Positions 33,671 to 45,211 of a stretch of 64,000 nt of DNA are shown piece by piece (positions within the stretch are counted from its first letter, which is position 1; each line of letters begins with the position of its first letter). The notes beneath the pieces are model-generated. The model was not told the origin of the DNA and made no database searches. It worked only from the letters and a program-made list of their open reading frames with translations. The DNA comes from Emydura subglobosa. Lineage: Eukaryota; Chordata; Testudines; Chelidae. The stretch lies in assembly GCA_007922225.1 (NCBI GenBank), contig ML679958.1:51726838-51790837 (forward strand). The letters are read 5' to 3'. The position numbers and the translations under genes are program-made.

Positions 33671-34740
33671 GGATGCAAAGCGAGGATGCTGGCCTGTTTT
33701 TTCAGTCTAGCGTCATCAGTTGTTGGCTGCATGCTTCACTGGCTCTGGCCAGATAGCCCATACAGCAGCCTCTGATCAAACTGCCTCAAAAGATCTGTTC
33801 AAAAGACCAGGCTCTGTTTCATAGCAAAGACATTTGACCAGGTTTGTTGTCAATAAAGCACGGTCTTAGCTCTCTGGATCAATGTCAACTGTTACACTAG
33901 CACATGTATACCAGCTCAGTAAATGGTAGGACTTTCCATTCCCTGCTAAGCTGGACAAAGACACACCTTCTCTGACCCCACTTTTATACACAGATACAAA
34001 GAAGTCATGTGTTGCCTCTTTGGTTACCACCCTTTGCCATGTATGTGTTGGTTTGATCAAAACATTTCTACCCATCTCACTGTCATCCTGACCTTATCTT
34101 TAGGAGGGGGTCAGTGTGTCCCCATTATCTTCTGGGTGTTCTGGTACTATCTTTCTAGAATGTGTTTACATGAGTGTCCTGTGCCTAGCGTTTATTAGGA
34201 ATGTTTGCATTTTTGCAGTACCAGCCCTGTTCTTGCCAGGTACTGTGAACTTGGAAGTAGGCATGTTTTATAATAGGCCCTGATGTCTGCTCACAGTCTG
34301 ACTCTTGCCAACTTTACTTTATCTCAGCAGGACCTGACTTTAGTTCAGGCCTTAGGCCTCTTATACCAGGCCTCATGTCCCAAGCTCTTTCTTTCTACCA
34401 CATCTGGTTTCTTGGAAATACCACATTATAGACAGGGAACTGTGCAGCCCGGAAAATCCCCTGTCAGGATGGAAAGAGACGTGAGCCTCCTCCCAGGAAA
34501 GTTGATGGCTGGGAGCCAGAAACCTTTAGGTGGGCCCTCTTGGTGGACCATAAAGGGGGAATACAGATTCAGTTGCCCTCACCTGTGACAGGCACGTCAA
34601 GCAAGGAGAATGAAAGGAAAATCTAGATGTCTGGGAAAGGGTAGAAATATTTGCCTCCCTCCAAAACAAACAAACAAACCTGAACAAAACAAAACAGACA
34701 GCCATGAAAGAGAGTAATTCCCCTTGAAGCAAACAAACTT
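33671..34740. other. Unassigned non-genic stretch
   Basis: Includes a second polyadenylation-like CAATAAAGCACGG near 33851 and an A-rich (AAAC)n run near 34663-34694. No coding motif. Confidence 0.35.
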
Positions 34741-35536
34741 CAGAGGTGAGTGAAGAAGTACCATCATTTTAAAGCTAACCTGAAGGACCTATGGTTAGAA
34801 ATTTAAAAAAAAAAAAAAAGAGTAAGGTGAGACGGAAGAGTTTCAGGCTTACATTAAAGAAGTGAAAATGAAATTAATGGTTAAATATCAGATGTGAAAA
34901 CTGGATTATACAAGCAATCAGACAGAATTGCCAATCTAGATGAAATAATCCAAATAATTGATAAAATAGGGGGAAATATAATTAAAGGTGGAGAATATGG
35001 AAAATAGAGAATGGAGGAATAACATAAGGATTAAAGGTATTCTAAAGGAGACTAATGGGAGAAATCTGCTAGACACATTGGACAATATTATCCATGATAT
35101 ATTAAAACTGGGCAATAAAGGTTGCATTCATATTGAGAGATTCCATTTCCGCAGGCCTCCAGCAGGCTCTAGACCAAGATTATTTAAGTATCAAGACACG
35201 GGGAAAATACTGAGGGCAATGAGGGAGAGAGCTGAACCGATGGTAATTTTTAACGAGCCCTTATGCATTTTTCCAAATGTGGCAACCTCAATCTTTAGAA
35301 AACAGGGAGAACTATACCAGGTGATTACGATTCTTAGAACAATATACAATATAACTGGAGGTTCACATTTAGACTGTCCTTTAAATGGAAGGACAGATAT
35401 GTCTATCTCAGATCCAAAAGAAGGGAAACAGGTACTTATGAACATGAGAATAGGGGAATCAGCTCAAGAAGAATCTGAATGGGATCAAAATTATTGGTCG
35501 TATGAGCCACTAAGAAATCACTGGGAATCAGTGTGA
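34741..35536 (+). pseudogene. L1-like ORF1 protein (Transposase_22 family)
   Basis: ORF1p is the trimeric RNA-binding chaperone of L1. The upstream part, in broken frame, reads as a helical charged segment ending IANLDEIIQIIDK, consistent with the coiled coil. The open frame 34988-35536 begins MENMENREWRNNIRIKGIL, the classic start of the RRM domain (ENRxRRNNLRIxGIPE). It continues with IHIERFHFRRPPAGSRPRLF, KYQDTGKILRAMRERAEPM and IFPNVATSIFRKQGEL, the RRM to C-terminal-domain junction. The C-terminal domain is recognisable up to NMRI. An internal stop truncates it slightly. Assignment is by motif order; family level is confident, subfamily is not. Confidence 0.8.
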
Positions 35537-35965
35537 TAAAAGAAAGCCAGAACAGATGTATCCTCAAGAGACCAGGACAGACATGAGAGGAGAGAAACAG
35601 TCCGGATCCAGAAGAACAAGATCAATATATGGGCTAGATATAATAAATAATGGATATTATCTCCATGTAGTTATAATGATAAAGGGATATAATTAAATTG
35701 AGTTGGGCTGTAGAGCACAAGGTTATTTTACACTACACTAAAATAGTGGATACAGTATGGTTAATGCCTATAGCATTATAGTTCATTTTAATGTTGTGAC
35801 TTGTATTCTAAACAAAGTTAATAACAAAATAGCAGGAGACTCAGATCTCTCCTGATGAAGTGAATTTGATTCTTCATAAAAAAATCAGAAATGTATATTC
35901 ATTAGAGAAGGGTCATCTATTTTGGAAAATTTTAAGATTAAGGGAACTCAAAGATGATGTAATAA

Positions 35966-36240
35966 TCTCATAGGTTCTAAGGCCAGAAGGGACCATTGTG
36001 ATCATCTAATCTGACCTCCTTTATAGCACAGACCATAGAATTTACCTGAAATAATTCCTAGCGGATATCTTTTAGAAAAACATTGTTTTGATTTAAAAAT
36101 TGTCTGTGATGGAGAATCCACCACAACCCTTGGTAAACTGATCCAATGGTTGATTACTCTCACCTTCAAAATAGTATGCCACCTTAGAATCTCATAATGC
36201 CCGATGTTATAAAGATGTTTGATAAAATTAGAATAGGCTT
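35966..36240 (-). mobile_element. CR1/L3-type 3' end, antisense
   Basis: Minus-strand reading matches the 17336-17597 copy: TCATAGGTTCTAAGGCCAGA and AGGGACCATTGTGATCATCT are the antisense tail. GATGGAGAATCCACCACAAC and GGTAAACTGATCCAATGGTT are the antisense of the NHW...WILHH-type end of RT. It lies within the L1-like element. Confidence 0.75.
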
Positions 36241-36754
36241 GGTTCTTAAGAATATTTATATTAAAAAAAAAAAAAGGGTGGGGAGGGGGGCGGAGAGGAG
36301 AGATGAGCTCGTCCTCCAACCCAGCAGGGAGCTAATATGCCCATGTAAAAAATAGAGAGCCGATTCCCATAGCTAGATGGGACCAGGTGACAATGGGAGA
36401 ATGCATAAAAAGGGATGGAAATGAAATGAGAACAGAAACAGATGTTAAATATTATTATGTTTTAATTGAAAAGATTATATTCATAACAAAATGTTAAGTC
36501 TCAATTTAAAAATGTAAGGTAAATCAGACTCAGGGTCAGGGTCAGGTCTTTAAAAAAAGGAAGAGAAATGTGGGCGTTTTTTAATACATTGTATATGATG
36601 GGAATGCTATCTAAAATGTCCTTGTTTAAAGAAGAGGCACAAATGTAATGGAAGCCTGGCATTTGGCTGAGGTGGGGATCTCACTGCTTTTACAGATGGT
36701 AATATACTGGGTGAGAGAATATATGGTACTCATGAGTGAGTTTATTGATGTCAT

Positions 36755-37345
36755 GACTATTAATGTTAACTGGATGACCAATCCAACATAAAGGGGGGAA
36801 AAAAAAGTATTCTGCTCACTTAAAAAGGAATTTCTTATATAAGCTATTTATCGGAAACACTTGAAGAAAAATGATAGTTACCTGAATACTACTTGGATAC
36901 AGCTACCATATGTCTCTTCATGATAACCTAATAAAAGAAGAGTGACAATACTCTGCTAAATAATTCACTTCTGTTGTTTTAATACAACTCATAGATACAG
37001 AGGGCAGATATATTTTAATTAAGAGATCCTTGAACGGTAAATTTCTCACCTTAGCCAATGTATATGCTCTCAATTGAAGGCTAGCTGTTTTAAATCAGTT
37101 TTTAAGGGATTTATGATGTTTTAGGGAAGGGATATGATTGTAGGGAGGATTTTAACAAGGTGCTTAATCCCACTTTGGATCGATCAGATGTATACAGGGC
37201 ATTTGGGAGTAGGAAGTGCAAATTTGTGGCATCACTTAGCAAATTAGGATCTGGTGGGAGATGAATCATATGTCAGAGCCTATACTTATTAATCAACTAC
37301 TCAGATATTATTCCAGGATTGATTTTTGTTTCTAGGACCTTGGCT
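36755..37345 (+). pseudogene. L1-like ORF2 endonuclease domain
   Basis: Frame-corrected reading gives INVNWMTNPT then RGKKKSILLT (start of the AP-type endonuclease, usually W N V N G L ... K R .. I), YLSETL for LQETH, and later LTLANVYALN near 37049-37078. Around 37130-37180 the reading resembles GGDFN..L.PTLDRSD (here GGFNKVLNPTLDRSD), then SRKCKFVASLSKLG near 37209-37250. The last recognisable block is YYSRIDFF-like to VSRTLANS near 37300-37345. The catalytic GGDFN has lost its Asp. It ends at the junction with DIRS copy 4; no RT is seen beyond. Confidence 0.65.
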
Positions 37346-39570
37346 AATTCTTCTTTGAGTGATTGCACATGTTCATTCCACTTCAGGTGTGTGCATGCCC
37401 AGTGCACCAGAGGTGGAGATTTTTGCATTAGTAGTACCCACCAGGGAGGTGCATGTACCCTCCGCTGCCCCATGCAGCTGTACAGTGGAGCTGCACCAGA
37501 CCCACCTCAGTTACTTCCTATTGCTGTGATTGGTAGACTGAGCTCATTAACTTGCTTCTGCAAATTTCTTCCTTGACAAGGAAATTATACTCTCTCCATA
37601 AATAGTTAAATTAATGGTATTCATTAGTGTTAGATTAGTGTAGATTTTCTGTTATTGTTCTTGGGGTGTGAGTTCCCCCTTATTCACAGGGAATTGATGC
37701 CCATTACTGATGTATGCCTTGGTCTCCATGTTTTAGGCCTTGTGCCTGCTGCAAGAAATTTATGCAGGTGAGTTACCCTAGTTTCACCTGCCAGAAGTGC
37801 TTGGTGTGGATTATATTTGAACCATTGCGAGATTTGCAGGGACTTCAACCTCTGAACAAGAAGAACAGAGAGGTGAGGCTCCATCATATCCTTATAGAGG
37901 CTGCCCTTCCAAATTTTCCCACTCAGGGAACATACCAAGTACTTTGGCATCGGTAAGGAGACATTACTTTTGAACCCTGTCACTGATTCCCCTTCTCTAG
38001 TGCAGAGAAAGAAACATAAAAGGTCAGACCTTTTATCGAAGGAGCCAAGACTTGGCTAGAGGATTGAGGTCCCCAGTACCATCCAGTGTTATGCATTCAG
38101 GAGGAGAGGGTAGGTCATCCCTCTGGGAAAAGTATTCCCTAGTACTGACCTCTTCTTATTGGGGCTGCCAACTGTGGCATCAGTGCCTGGGCTGTTGAGA
38201 GTGACCCCCATTACTGTGGCAGCCTCTTTGGTGTAATTTACTATTTGCACCAGAAAATCTCTCAATGCTGATGATGCCAGAGGCCTATGCAGCAGCACAA
38301 GGCTTTATCTTTCAATACCAGTTTCTCAGCACCAAGTACAGACTTACCTCAGAGTTGTGTTCAACCCTTGGTACTGGGGAGGATAAAACTTCGGAGTGTC
38401 CATTGCTTTTTTGATTGGTGCAGTCCAGGGATAAACCCAGCATTATGTCCCTGGTGTCATAAACTCTAGAGGAGATGCCCTTTGACCTTGGCACTGGCTG
38501 GTACAACAGTACTGTGGTGAAGTGACTTGGGATCCGCTTTGAAGTCTGAGGTAGGTTCTTAAGCCCTTCACTTTGGGGTAGACGATGGCACTCTCCTTTG
38601 TCTTCCTGAAGGGAACTCCATTACTGGTACCCACTGGATATCCAGATATAAGGATCCTTGGAGCAATCGTGATTGGGGTCATATGCTGTATCGGTTCTCT
38701 CCCACTTCCATATCCCCTCTGGTTCCTCAGTTTTTCAGATATTGTAGCAGATGACATGCAAGTGTACAAGAAGAGGTCCAGAAGTTTATTATCAGTGCTG
38801 AGCAAGACCTTTAAGGCAAGACTCAGGCTTCAGAACCTTGACCTACTGTATTACAGGAGTATCAACCTCACTCTCCTTTGCATTCTTGCTCCTCATCACC
38901 TGACAATCATGTAGTTTCCCAGGATTCCTCGCACGTGCAGAATCACTACAGGACTTATCAAGCTCTTTAGAGAGACAGTAGCTACCTCTCTTGATATTCC
39001 TGTTGAGATGGTGCAGGAAAGTTCTCACAGGCTGAAGGAAATTGTGGATCTGCCCATCAACAATGTCATACTAAAGCCTACAGAATCAATGTGGCAAATG
39101 CCATTCCCTCTGCTTCTAACAGCTAAGATATCTGAGAGAAGGTAATATGTCCCTTCTTAAGGCTACAAATATTTTTATATCCATCATTCTGCATTCCTTA
39201 TTTTTTTTTCAGCAGTGAATGAAAGCGTGTCAGGGTTGACCTTTTCCCTATGTCAAAGGACAAAAATGCAAAGAAATTAAACCTTTTTGGTAGGAAAGCT
39301 TATTCCACATCTGGTCTATAATTTTGTATTGGTAACCAATGAAACAGATTAGCTATATATGACTTTTCCCTCTGGGACAATCTGCTGAAGTTCTCAGACA
39401 AGTTGCCGAAGGATGCCAGAGAGTAATTCCAGGCTTTGGTAGACAATGGCAAGCTGGTGGCTCAGATCTCTCTGCAAACATCCTTAGATGGGGCAGATTC
39501 AACAGCCAGAGCCATGGCTTCTGTAATACCTATGCACATATCTTCAAGACCGTAGGAAATCTTGGCTGAA
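37345..39570 (+). mobile_element. DIRS-order retrotransposon, 5' part (copy 4)
   Basis: It starts with TTCTTCTTTGAGTGATTGCA, then CATGTTCATTCCACTTCAG, the reverse complement of the 3' arm of DIRS copy 2 near 11225-11275. gag remnants run to about 39560. RT and downstream parts are absent, so the copy is 3'-truncated. It lies within the L1-like endonuclease. Confidence 0.75.
37690..39560 (+). pseudogene. DIRS gag-like protein (copy 4)
   Basis: Near 37735-37805 the reading is FRPCACCKKFMQVSY, then FTCQKCLVWI. This Cys-x2-Cys...Cys-x2-Cys arrangement resembles the zinc-binding N-terminus of DIRS gag and is also hinted at near 4035 in copy 2. Later, proline- and serine-rich reading is consistent with the middle of gag. 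Near 38950-39130 a SSHRLKEIVDLPINN- and NAIPSASNS-like stretch corresponds to the helical block. Near 39230-39560 are pieces resembling the C-terminal helices (MKQISYIxLFPLGQSAEVL). Stops are frequent in all frames. Confidence 0.6.
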
Positions 39571-40020
39571 TAATGCCAATATGTATAATGTTTATTTTAA
39601 AAATGTGTTACTATGTATCTGATTCTATATTTGTGATTGTATTTTTTTTATCGTTAGGTCAGATAATCCTATTGATTTAAGGTTAACATGGAACAAGTTT
39701 GTATCACAAAAAACTCCTTTAACTTTGTACTGTGGGAATATAAAGGAGGTGCATGTTTATGCAGAATGACACAATTTTATACCTATTAATAGGTAGTTCA
39801 GTTGCATGGAATCAAACTCGAAGTACCACTTCTAACATCAGTGAATATTGTGATTAAATCTTTGTGAATGTTTCTAGTTTTGTCCAACTCTACTGTCTTA
39901 AAAACTCACTATTACAACCAGAGCTATGTCATGTTTATCTAGTTTTGTTTACTTCTGAGAAATGCTGATATTACATTACAACTGAACCAGGATCCAGTTA
40001 GAATTTAATTGTTCATTGAC
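39571..40020. other. AT-rich non-genic stretch
   Basis: Nothing identifiable. Confidence 0.45.
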
Positions 40021-40023
40021 TCA

Positions 40024-40298
40024 GACCTGGTGTACACTTACCTGAAGATTCAGCGGCAGTCAACGGGAGTTACCCAAACTACGCAGAGTAGCTTGCATAA
40101 CTCACGTCAACTGCTCTGCTTCCCTTCTGTGCGCTGTCTATGCTGTGCTGTGCCGACGGGAACACTACGCTACTCGAGAGGGTGGTTTACCAGTGTCGAC
40201 TTCCTGATCGATTGAGCAGGTCTACACTGTCCGCTCAATCAATCCTGAAAGATCGATCTGGCGGCGGCGAATTTGCCACCATCAGTATAGACATGGCC
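40024..40298. mobile_element. Harbinger-type MITE, copy A
   Basis: Ends GACCTGGTGTACACTTACC and (reverse complement of the right end) AGGCCATGTCTATACTG. Flanked by TCA (40021-40023) and TTA (40299-40301), a 3-bp duplication with one difference. Interior: AGTCAACGGGAGTTAC, CGACTTCCTGATCGATTGAG, GATCGATCTGGCGG. These recur in order in copy B. Confidence 0.7.
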
Positions 40299-40537
40299 TT
40301 AGTATGGTAGAGAGCATGGATTTTTGGATAGTTTGACAATGTTATTTTGAAGTGCATGTGACTTGATAGCCTCTAGCTCATACTTCTTTACACTGAACAG
40401 TGTCTGTCTTCATTAGTCACTGTATACTAGCTGCTTATGTTCCCTCTAGGTATAACTGCAGAATTTACATATAAAGTGACTCCACCGTATTTTATGTACC
40501 CATTTTACATTTGTCTATTTGTCAAGAATGCGACTCA

Positions 40538-40824
40538 GGGCTTATCTTCACTTACCTCTGAGATTTGGCAGCAGTCGACCGGAGTTACACAAGCTATGCA
40601 AAAAACTTGCGTAACTCCCGTCGACTTCTGTTCTTCGCGCCGTCTTCACTGCACTGCGCTGACATGAACCATGTTCCTGTCGACGCAGTGCTACACTACT
40701 TGAGGAGGTGGTCTTAATATGTCGATTTCTGGATCAACTGAGCAGGTCTTCACTGACCACTCAGTCAATCCAGAGAAGTCGATCTGAGGGTGGCGAATTT
40801 GCTGCTCTAAGTGAAGACATAGTC
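40538..40824. mobile_element. Harbinger-type MITE, copy B
   Basis: Ends GGGCTTATCTTCACTTA and (reverse complement) GACTATGTCTTCACTTA. Flanked by a perfect TCA duplication (40535-40537, 40825-40827). The same family and orientation as copy A 240 bp upstream: AGTCGACCGGAGTTACAC, TCGATTTCTGGATCAACTG, AAGTCGATCTGAGGGTGGCG. Confidence 0.8.
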
Positions 40825-40827
40825 TCA

Positions 40828-42159
40828 TAGTATATGTTCTGTACTAGTCTATCCATGCTCGGCAATTCTCAGCCTACCTCAAATATTCTCTTGAATTGAC
40901 TTAGATATGTCTGTTATACCAGAGGACATTATTTGTACTGAACTGCTTTCTGAACAACTAAGCACTTCTTTGTTTTGGAAAGTTTCTACAACTTCAGTGT
41001 ATTATCTCAGTGTTAAGTGGCATTCAAGTGTGTCACAAATAATCCTGTCCCTTTTAAATTAACCTCTTATCTCAAAGTGTATGCGCGTGTAACTTTTTCT
41101 TTCTGTGGCATACATATGTTTCTTGTGTTGTCTAGATTTCATGCATTAAGAGGACATAATCAACTTGAAAATCACATTTCTCTTTGAAATAGTTGTACCT
41201 AGTTTAGTTACAGGTAATACCTAACTGAAAGTTATCAAAATATATTTTTCTGCATTTTTTTTTCAAATTAATTTACTTTTGTGCTTTTAACAGAGTTTTG
41301 TGTATATTCCATTTTACTATGTCCCCTTTGTAGTTAGTCAGATTCTTCCTTACTGAAAAAAAAATCATTTTTTTAAAAGAAAAAAGAAATTAAAATATTT
41401 TCAGGGTACTTATTTAAAGGGTGTGCTGTCAAAAATTGGATTTTTAAAGTATTAAAGGCAAACAGAGGTAGGATGATGGATATCCAAATACCTATACTGT
41501 GATGGAGATGACTTCTTGTATTACTTTCTGTTTGGAACTTATTTTAAGAATCATGCCTTGAATTATCACTGGTCTATCAGGACGGATAATAAAACATTTT
41601 TAATGGCTTTAAGAGCATAGTGTTGGAAAGACGCTGTACAGGTAACATATAAGATTGAAAATGATTAAAGCATGTTTTCAAGGAGAAAAAAAGCTTTGAT
41701 TTTTACTTCACCAGTTTTTTTTTTTTTTTTTGGTTAGGGATATAATACATTGTCAGGGCTCCTGTAGAGCCAGACATTGTTTTGTTAACTAGTTGATATT
41801 TTGGATTATTTTAGAGTAAGATGAGTTATGATGAGCTATTTAAATGAGAGATGTGTTTTTAATTAGGTAGGCGGAAGAGTTTATTGTAAGTGATACTTGA
41901 ATTTCTGTAAAGTTATTTCTGGGCTAACATGCATTGCTCTAGTATCAATTGGTCCAACATACCTGTTGAGTAATTAGGTGTATAGTGAGATTCACTAATT
42001 TGGTATAGAAACAGATCTTGAAAGACAATGGGTAGCAGACTAATTGATCAGTTCATTGAAGATATTCCATGGTTAGGGATGGTGTGAAAGTAAGCAAAAT
42101 AATTGTGGCAGAAACAGATAAATGGAAAGGACCTTTGTTAATTTCTTATGCATTTGTAC

Positions 42160-42161
<2 letters not shown>
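40828..42161. other. AT-rich non-genic stretch
   Basis: Poly-A and poly-T runs near 41357-41365 and 41716-41732. No coding motif. Confidence 0.45.

Positions 42162-42204
<43 letters not shown>
42162..42204. repeat. (GT)n microsatellite
   Basis: 43 bases of uninterrupted GT dinucleotide. Confidence 0.98.
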
Positions 42205-42210
<6 letters not shown>

Positions 42211-42388
42211 CATAGAATTAAACAGAAAATAAATTATTGAAATGTGAACCATGTTTATTTTGAGCTTGATTTGAAACACAGAGGGAAAATCAGTATTTAT
42301 TTTAAAAAATGATTATCTGGTGGTAATCATTCCATGCTGTCACAATCTACACTCTCTCAGTACAGGTCTACTAAGTCACTATCCTCTT

Positions 42389-42650
42389 GGGAGGATGGTC
42401 CAGTGGTTAGGACACTAGCCAAGGCCTTGGGAGACAGTGCTTCAGTTCCCTGCTCTGCGGCAGACTTCCTGTGTGATATTGGAGGAAGTCACTTATCTTT
42501 TCTGTGCTTCAGTTTCCCATCTGCAAAATGGGGGATAATACCTCCCTACCTCACAGGAGTGTTATGAGGGATCAATACATTAAATATTGTGAAGTGCTTT
42601 TAGATCTCTAGATGAAAAGCATTATATAAGAGCTTGTGGTATTGTTATTA
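42389..42650 (+). mobile_element. MIR/CORE-type tRNA-derived SINE
   Basis: A tRNA-like head with an A-box-like GGTCCAGTGGTTAGGAC at 42397-42413 and a B-box-like TTCAGTTCCCTG near 42440-42451. It is followed by the CORE region (GTGCTTCAGTTTCCCATCTG, then AAAATGGGGGATAATACC). The 3' tail has GTGAAGTGCTTTTAGATC and a final TATTGTTATTATT. All parts are in the expected order, and it is full length to within a few bases. No clear target duplication. Confidence 0.8.
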
Positions 42651-43194
42651 TTTAAATCCATTCTTAGGACTGGTTGCTTCTACATAGCTCACAACATGTA
42701 TGTCAATAATCACAATGATAACTTCTGTTAAAATACACTCTCTTCAACTGAAACATCAAGATTAGCACATAATGAAGCTGTCACTACATGATCTTATTTC
42801 TGTAGTCTGCTTCCTTCCCACTACTATCCTCTCCCCATTGTTCATTTTTACCATGTTGTCAGGTCTAAATTCACCACTTAGTCCTGCAAACAAACACAAG
42901 TAACTTGATACATGTAAATTATGCTGTTGATTTCAATAGGACTACTTTATTGATTATTGTTGCTCATGTGTGGTAGTAATTTGCAGGATCAGAGCCTTAG
43001 TTAGAAATTCAGAGACCCGTGTCCTTCTATTTCTTTGCAAAGCACCTAATACACCTTTGGGTACTATTTTACTTTTCATTTTTAAAGAAGGTATTGAATC
43101 AACTGAAAATTTGAAAGAAATAAAACCTTTTTTTAAAAAGTCAGTATTTTCTTTGAGTAAAACAATTACTATAACTAAGGATAAGAATTTGTCA
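42651..43194. other. Non-genic stretch
   Basis: Nothing identifiable beyond AT-rich sequence. Confidence 0.4.
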
Positions 43195-43292
43195 TGGTTA
43201 TTTTTATTAAAAGTCACAGATGGGTTGTGGGCGGTAAACAAAAAATCATGGGAGCCCGTGGCCTGTCTGAGACTATTAACTAAAAATAAGCA
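43195..43292. repeat. Short inverted repeat (hairpin)
   Basis: GTTATTTTTATTAAAAGTCA then CAGATGGGTTGTGGGC pairs with GAGCCCGTGGCCTGTCTGAG then ACTATTAACTAAAAATAAGC. The arms are about 37 bases each with a short loop, suggestive of a MITE end or fold-back. It abuts the GC-rich stretch at 43293-43600. Confidence 0.6.
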
Positions 43293-43600
43293 AGGGTGGG
43301 GGTGACTGCTGGAGTCCCCCCACAGGGGTCTGAGGAGATGGACAGCCGGAGCCTCACCGCCATGAAGGGCATGCAGCCTGGCTCCAGAGGAAGGGCGGGG
43401 GGGCAGGGAGGATGCACAGCTCTGGCCTTGGCCACAGCCCCAGACCGTGGGGAGGGGAGGGTGCAAAGCCCTTGCAACTATAGGGGCAGCAGCCTATCTC
43501 CAGCCCCGGATGAAGGGGAGGGGGGGAGAGGAGGTGCCGAAGCTGCAGGGGGGTGGGGGCGCACTGGCTTCGGCCCCATTTACAGCTCTAGCCACTGACA
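43293..43600. other. GC-rich stretch
   Basis: G-rich runs (GGGGAGGGGGGGAGAGGAGG) and CAGCC units. It is rich in G but poor in CpG, so it does not look like a CpG-island promoter. Probably the interior of a DNA repeat whose ends are the hairpin sequences. Open frames on both strands are compositional. Confidence 0.4.
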
Positions 43601-43949
43601 GCTGAAGCTGCCGTATCCTTCACCAGAACATATTGTTTCACTTAATGTGGGGAATACCTTATATCTTTAAGAAACACATTTTATCGCGTTTTTCACACGT
43701 CATGAAGCAGATTTATAGTGCAGAGAGCCTCGAAGCTCATTTCACACATTTTTTGACTGCTAAGTTTCTCACGTTACTAGATTAGTTTTACCCTTTGTCT
43801 GGAAGGAATGTGGCTTTTTGCTTCAACAGCAACTATCCTTATAACAAAGACGTTAAAAGCATATTCTTCTTCCCAGGGATAATCTACAGACCCATTACAA
43901 TAGGTTTTACTTTGAACTCCTTGGATACAAAATCTCAATTTGTCAACCT

Positions 43950-44450
43950 AGAATTGCTTGGGGCTTTAAATCAAAGCAATTTAAATCACCAATTTTAATA
44001 ATGATTTAAATCAGAGAGCAGGAAAGGAAATCTGTATTTAAATAATTGTTTTTAATCATTGTTTGCATATTTACTTTTTATTTTCCCAAAGAAAGGTTGG
44101 ATCGCATTATAACCATTAAAACATGTTGATTTGCAGCTATATGTAATCTTTACACTAAATTTGATGTCTTCTTGCTAATTATGGTGATGTGCTATATCTA
44201 TACAAATTTAGTTAGGGAACTATTTTAGCTTTTCTTAAATTTATTGAGATTCTTTATTACTTGGAAAAGGATGAAAGATTCATTTCTTATTTATTAGGTG
44301 ATTAGTCTTTTATTTGTGATTTGTGTCAAGTTCTATTTGGATGGTAATTAAAATTAAGTTAAAATGCACAAAATAGCATTTGAGATAATTTGCATTAGTT
44401 AAATGAAATATCTTAAATCTGTTTTATACATAAGATAATAGCTTACGAAA
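43950..44450. repeat. AT-rich repeat with ATTTAAATCA motifs
   Basis: Several copies of GATTTAAATCA-like units (CAATTTAAATCACC, ATGATTTAAATCAGAG) between 43965 and 44030 are followed by a long AT-rich tail. It looks like a degenerate DNA-transposon end; class unknown. Confidence 0.35.
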
Positions 44451-44669
44451 AGTTTATCAAAACATGTTAGTTTAAAACTGATTTATTAAACAAAAAAAAG
44501 TGTAGTTAGTGAACTGAATCTGTCTCTAGTCCTTCACGATTTCTGAATTTGTAGATCTCACCCTCACACCTAATTTTTATTTGTAGATAAGAAGAGAAAA
44601 ACATGTTTTCCTGCTTTTTTCAACTCCCAGTTGGTTTCTTAACTTTGGCTTTGGCTTTGGCTACACTAA

Positions 44670-45211
44670 GGCTGTGTCTACACTACAGCTTATGTTGATA
44701 GAACTTATGTTGCTCAGGGATATGAATAAACCACCACCCTGAGCATGAAAAAAACACCCCCATAAGTTACACAGACATAAATGAGGGGGTGGACAGCGCT
44801 ATGTCTGCAGGAGAGCTTCTGCCGCTGACATAGCTTCTGTCACTCACGGAGATTATTATTTATTATGCCAATGGGAGAGCTCTTTCCTGTCAGCATAGAA
44901 TAAAGCATCTTCACCAGACATAGCAATGGTGCAGCTATAGATGTAGATGTAGATATGCCCTAGAGAGCTTACAGCAGCACAGCCTCACGAGTGCAGCTGT
45001 GGTGCTGTAAGCTCTCTGCTGTAGCCACTCTAAGCCAATGGGAGAGCTCTCCCTTCTGCTTAATTACTCCAGCCCCTGTGAGTGGAGGTAGATATGCCAG
45101 TGGGAGAAGTCTTAAATCGTCATAAATTACAGCACTCGAGGGGTGGTGGTGGCTAATTGATACTCTTGAGTGACATAACCTATGTTGACTTAAGCTGTAG
45201 TGTAGCCATAG
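44670..45211. mobile_element. MITE with CTACACTACAGC termini
   Basis: The left end GGCTGTGTCTACACTACAGC then TTATGTTGA matches the reverse complement of the right end (CTATGGCTACACTACAGCTT, then AAGTCAACATAGG). The interior contains diverged repeated units (CCAATGGGAGAGCTCT at about 44869 and again at 45036; GCTTACAGCAGCAC paired with GGTGCTGTAAGC), so internal duplications and palindromes are present. TAA precedes the left end and TAG the right; the target duplication is unclear. Confidence 0.7.

Larger units (their letters stand above)
34741..37345 (+). mobile_element. L1-like LINE, 5' half
   Basis: An L1-clade non-LTR element with ORF1 (34741-35536) followed by the start of ORF2 (endonuclease, 36755-37345). 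It is interrupted by an antisense CR1 tail at 35966-36240 and a poly-A/poly-G run near 36259-36290. It ends abruptly at 37345 where DIRS copy 4 begins, inside the endonuclease. Many stops show it is old. Confidence 0.7.

Noticed and set aside
42073..42279. Minus-strand 68-aa frame with a His/Thr repeat
   Set aside because: It is the translation of the (GT)n microsatellite.
42389..42460. Functional tRNA gene
   Set aside because: The A and B box-like segments belong to a SINE head; there is no cloverleaf and the CORE and tail regions follow.
43293..43600. CpG-island promoter
   Set aside because: The stretch is G-rich but has few CpG dinucleotides, and no exon follows.
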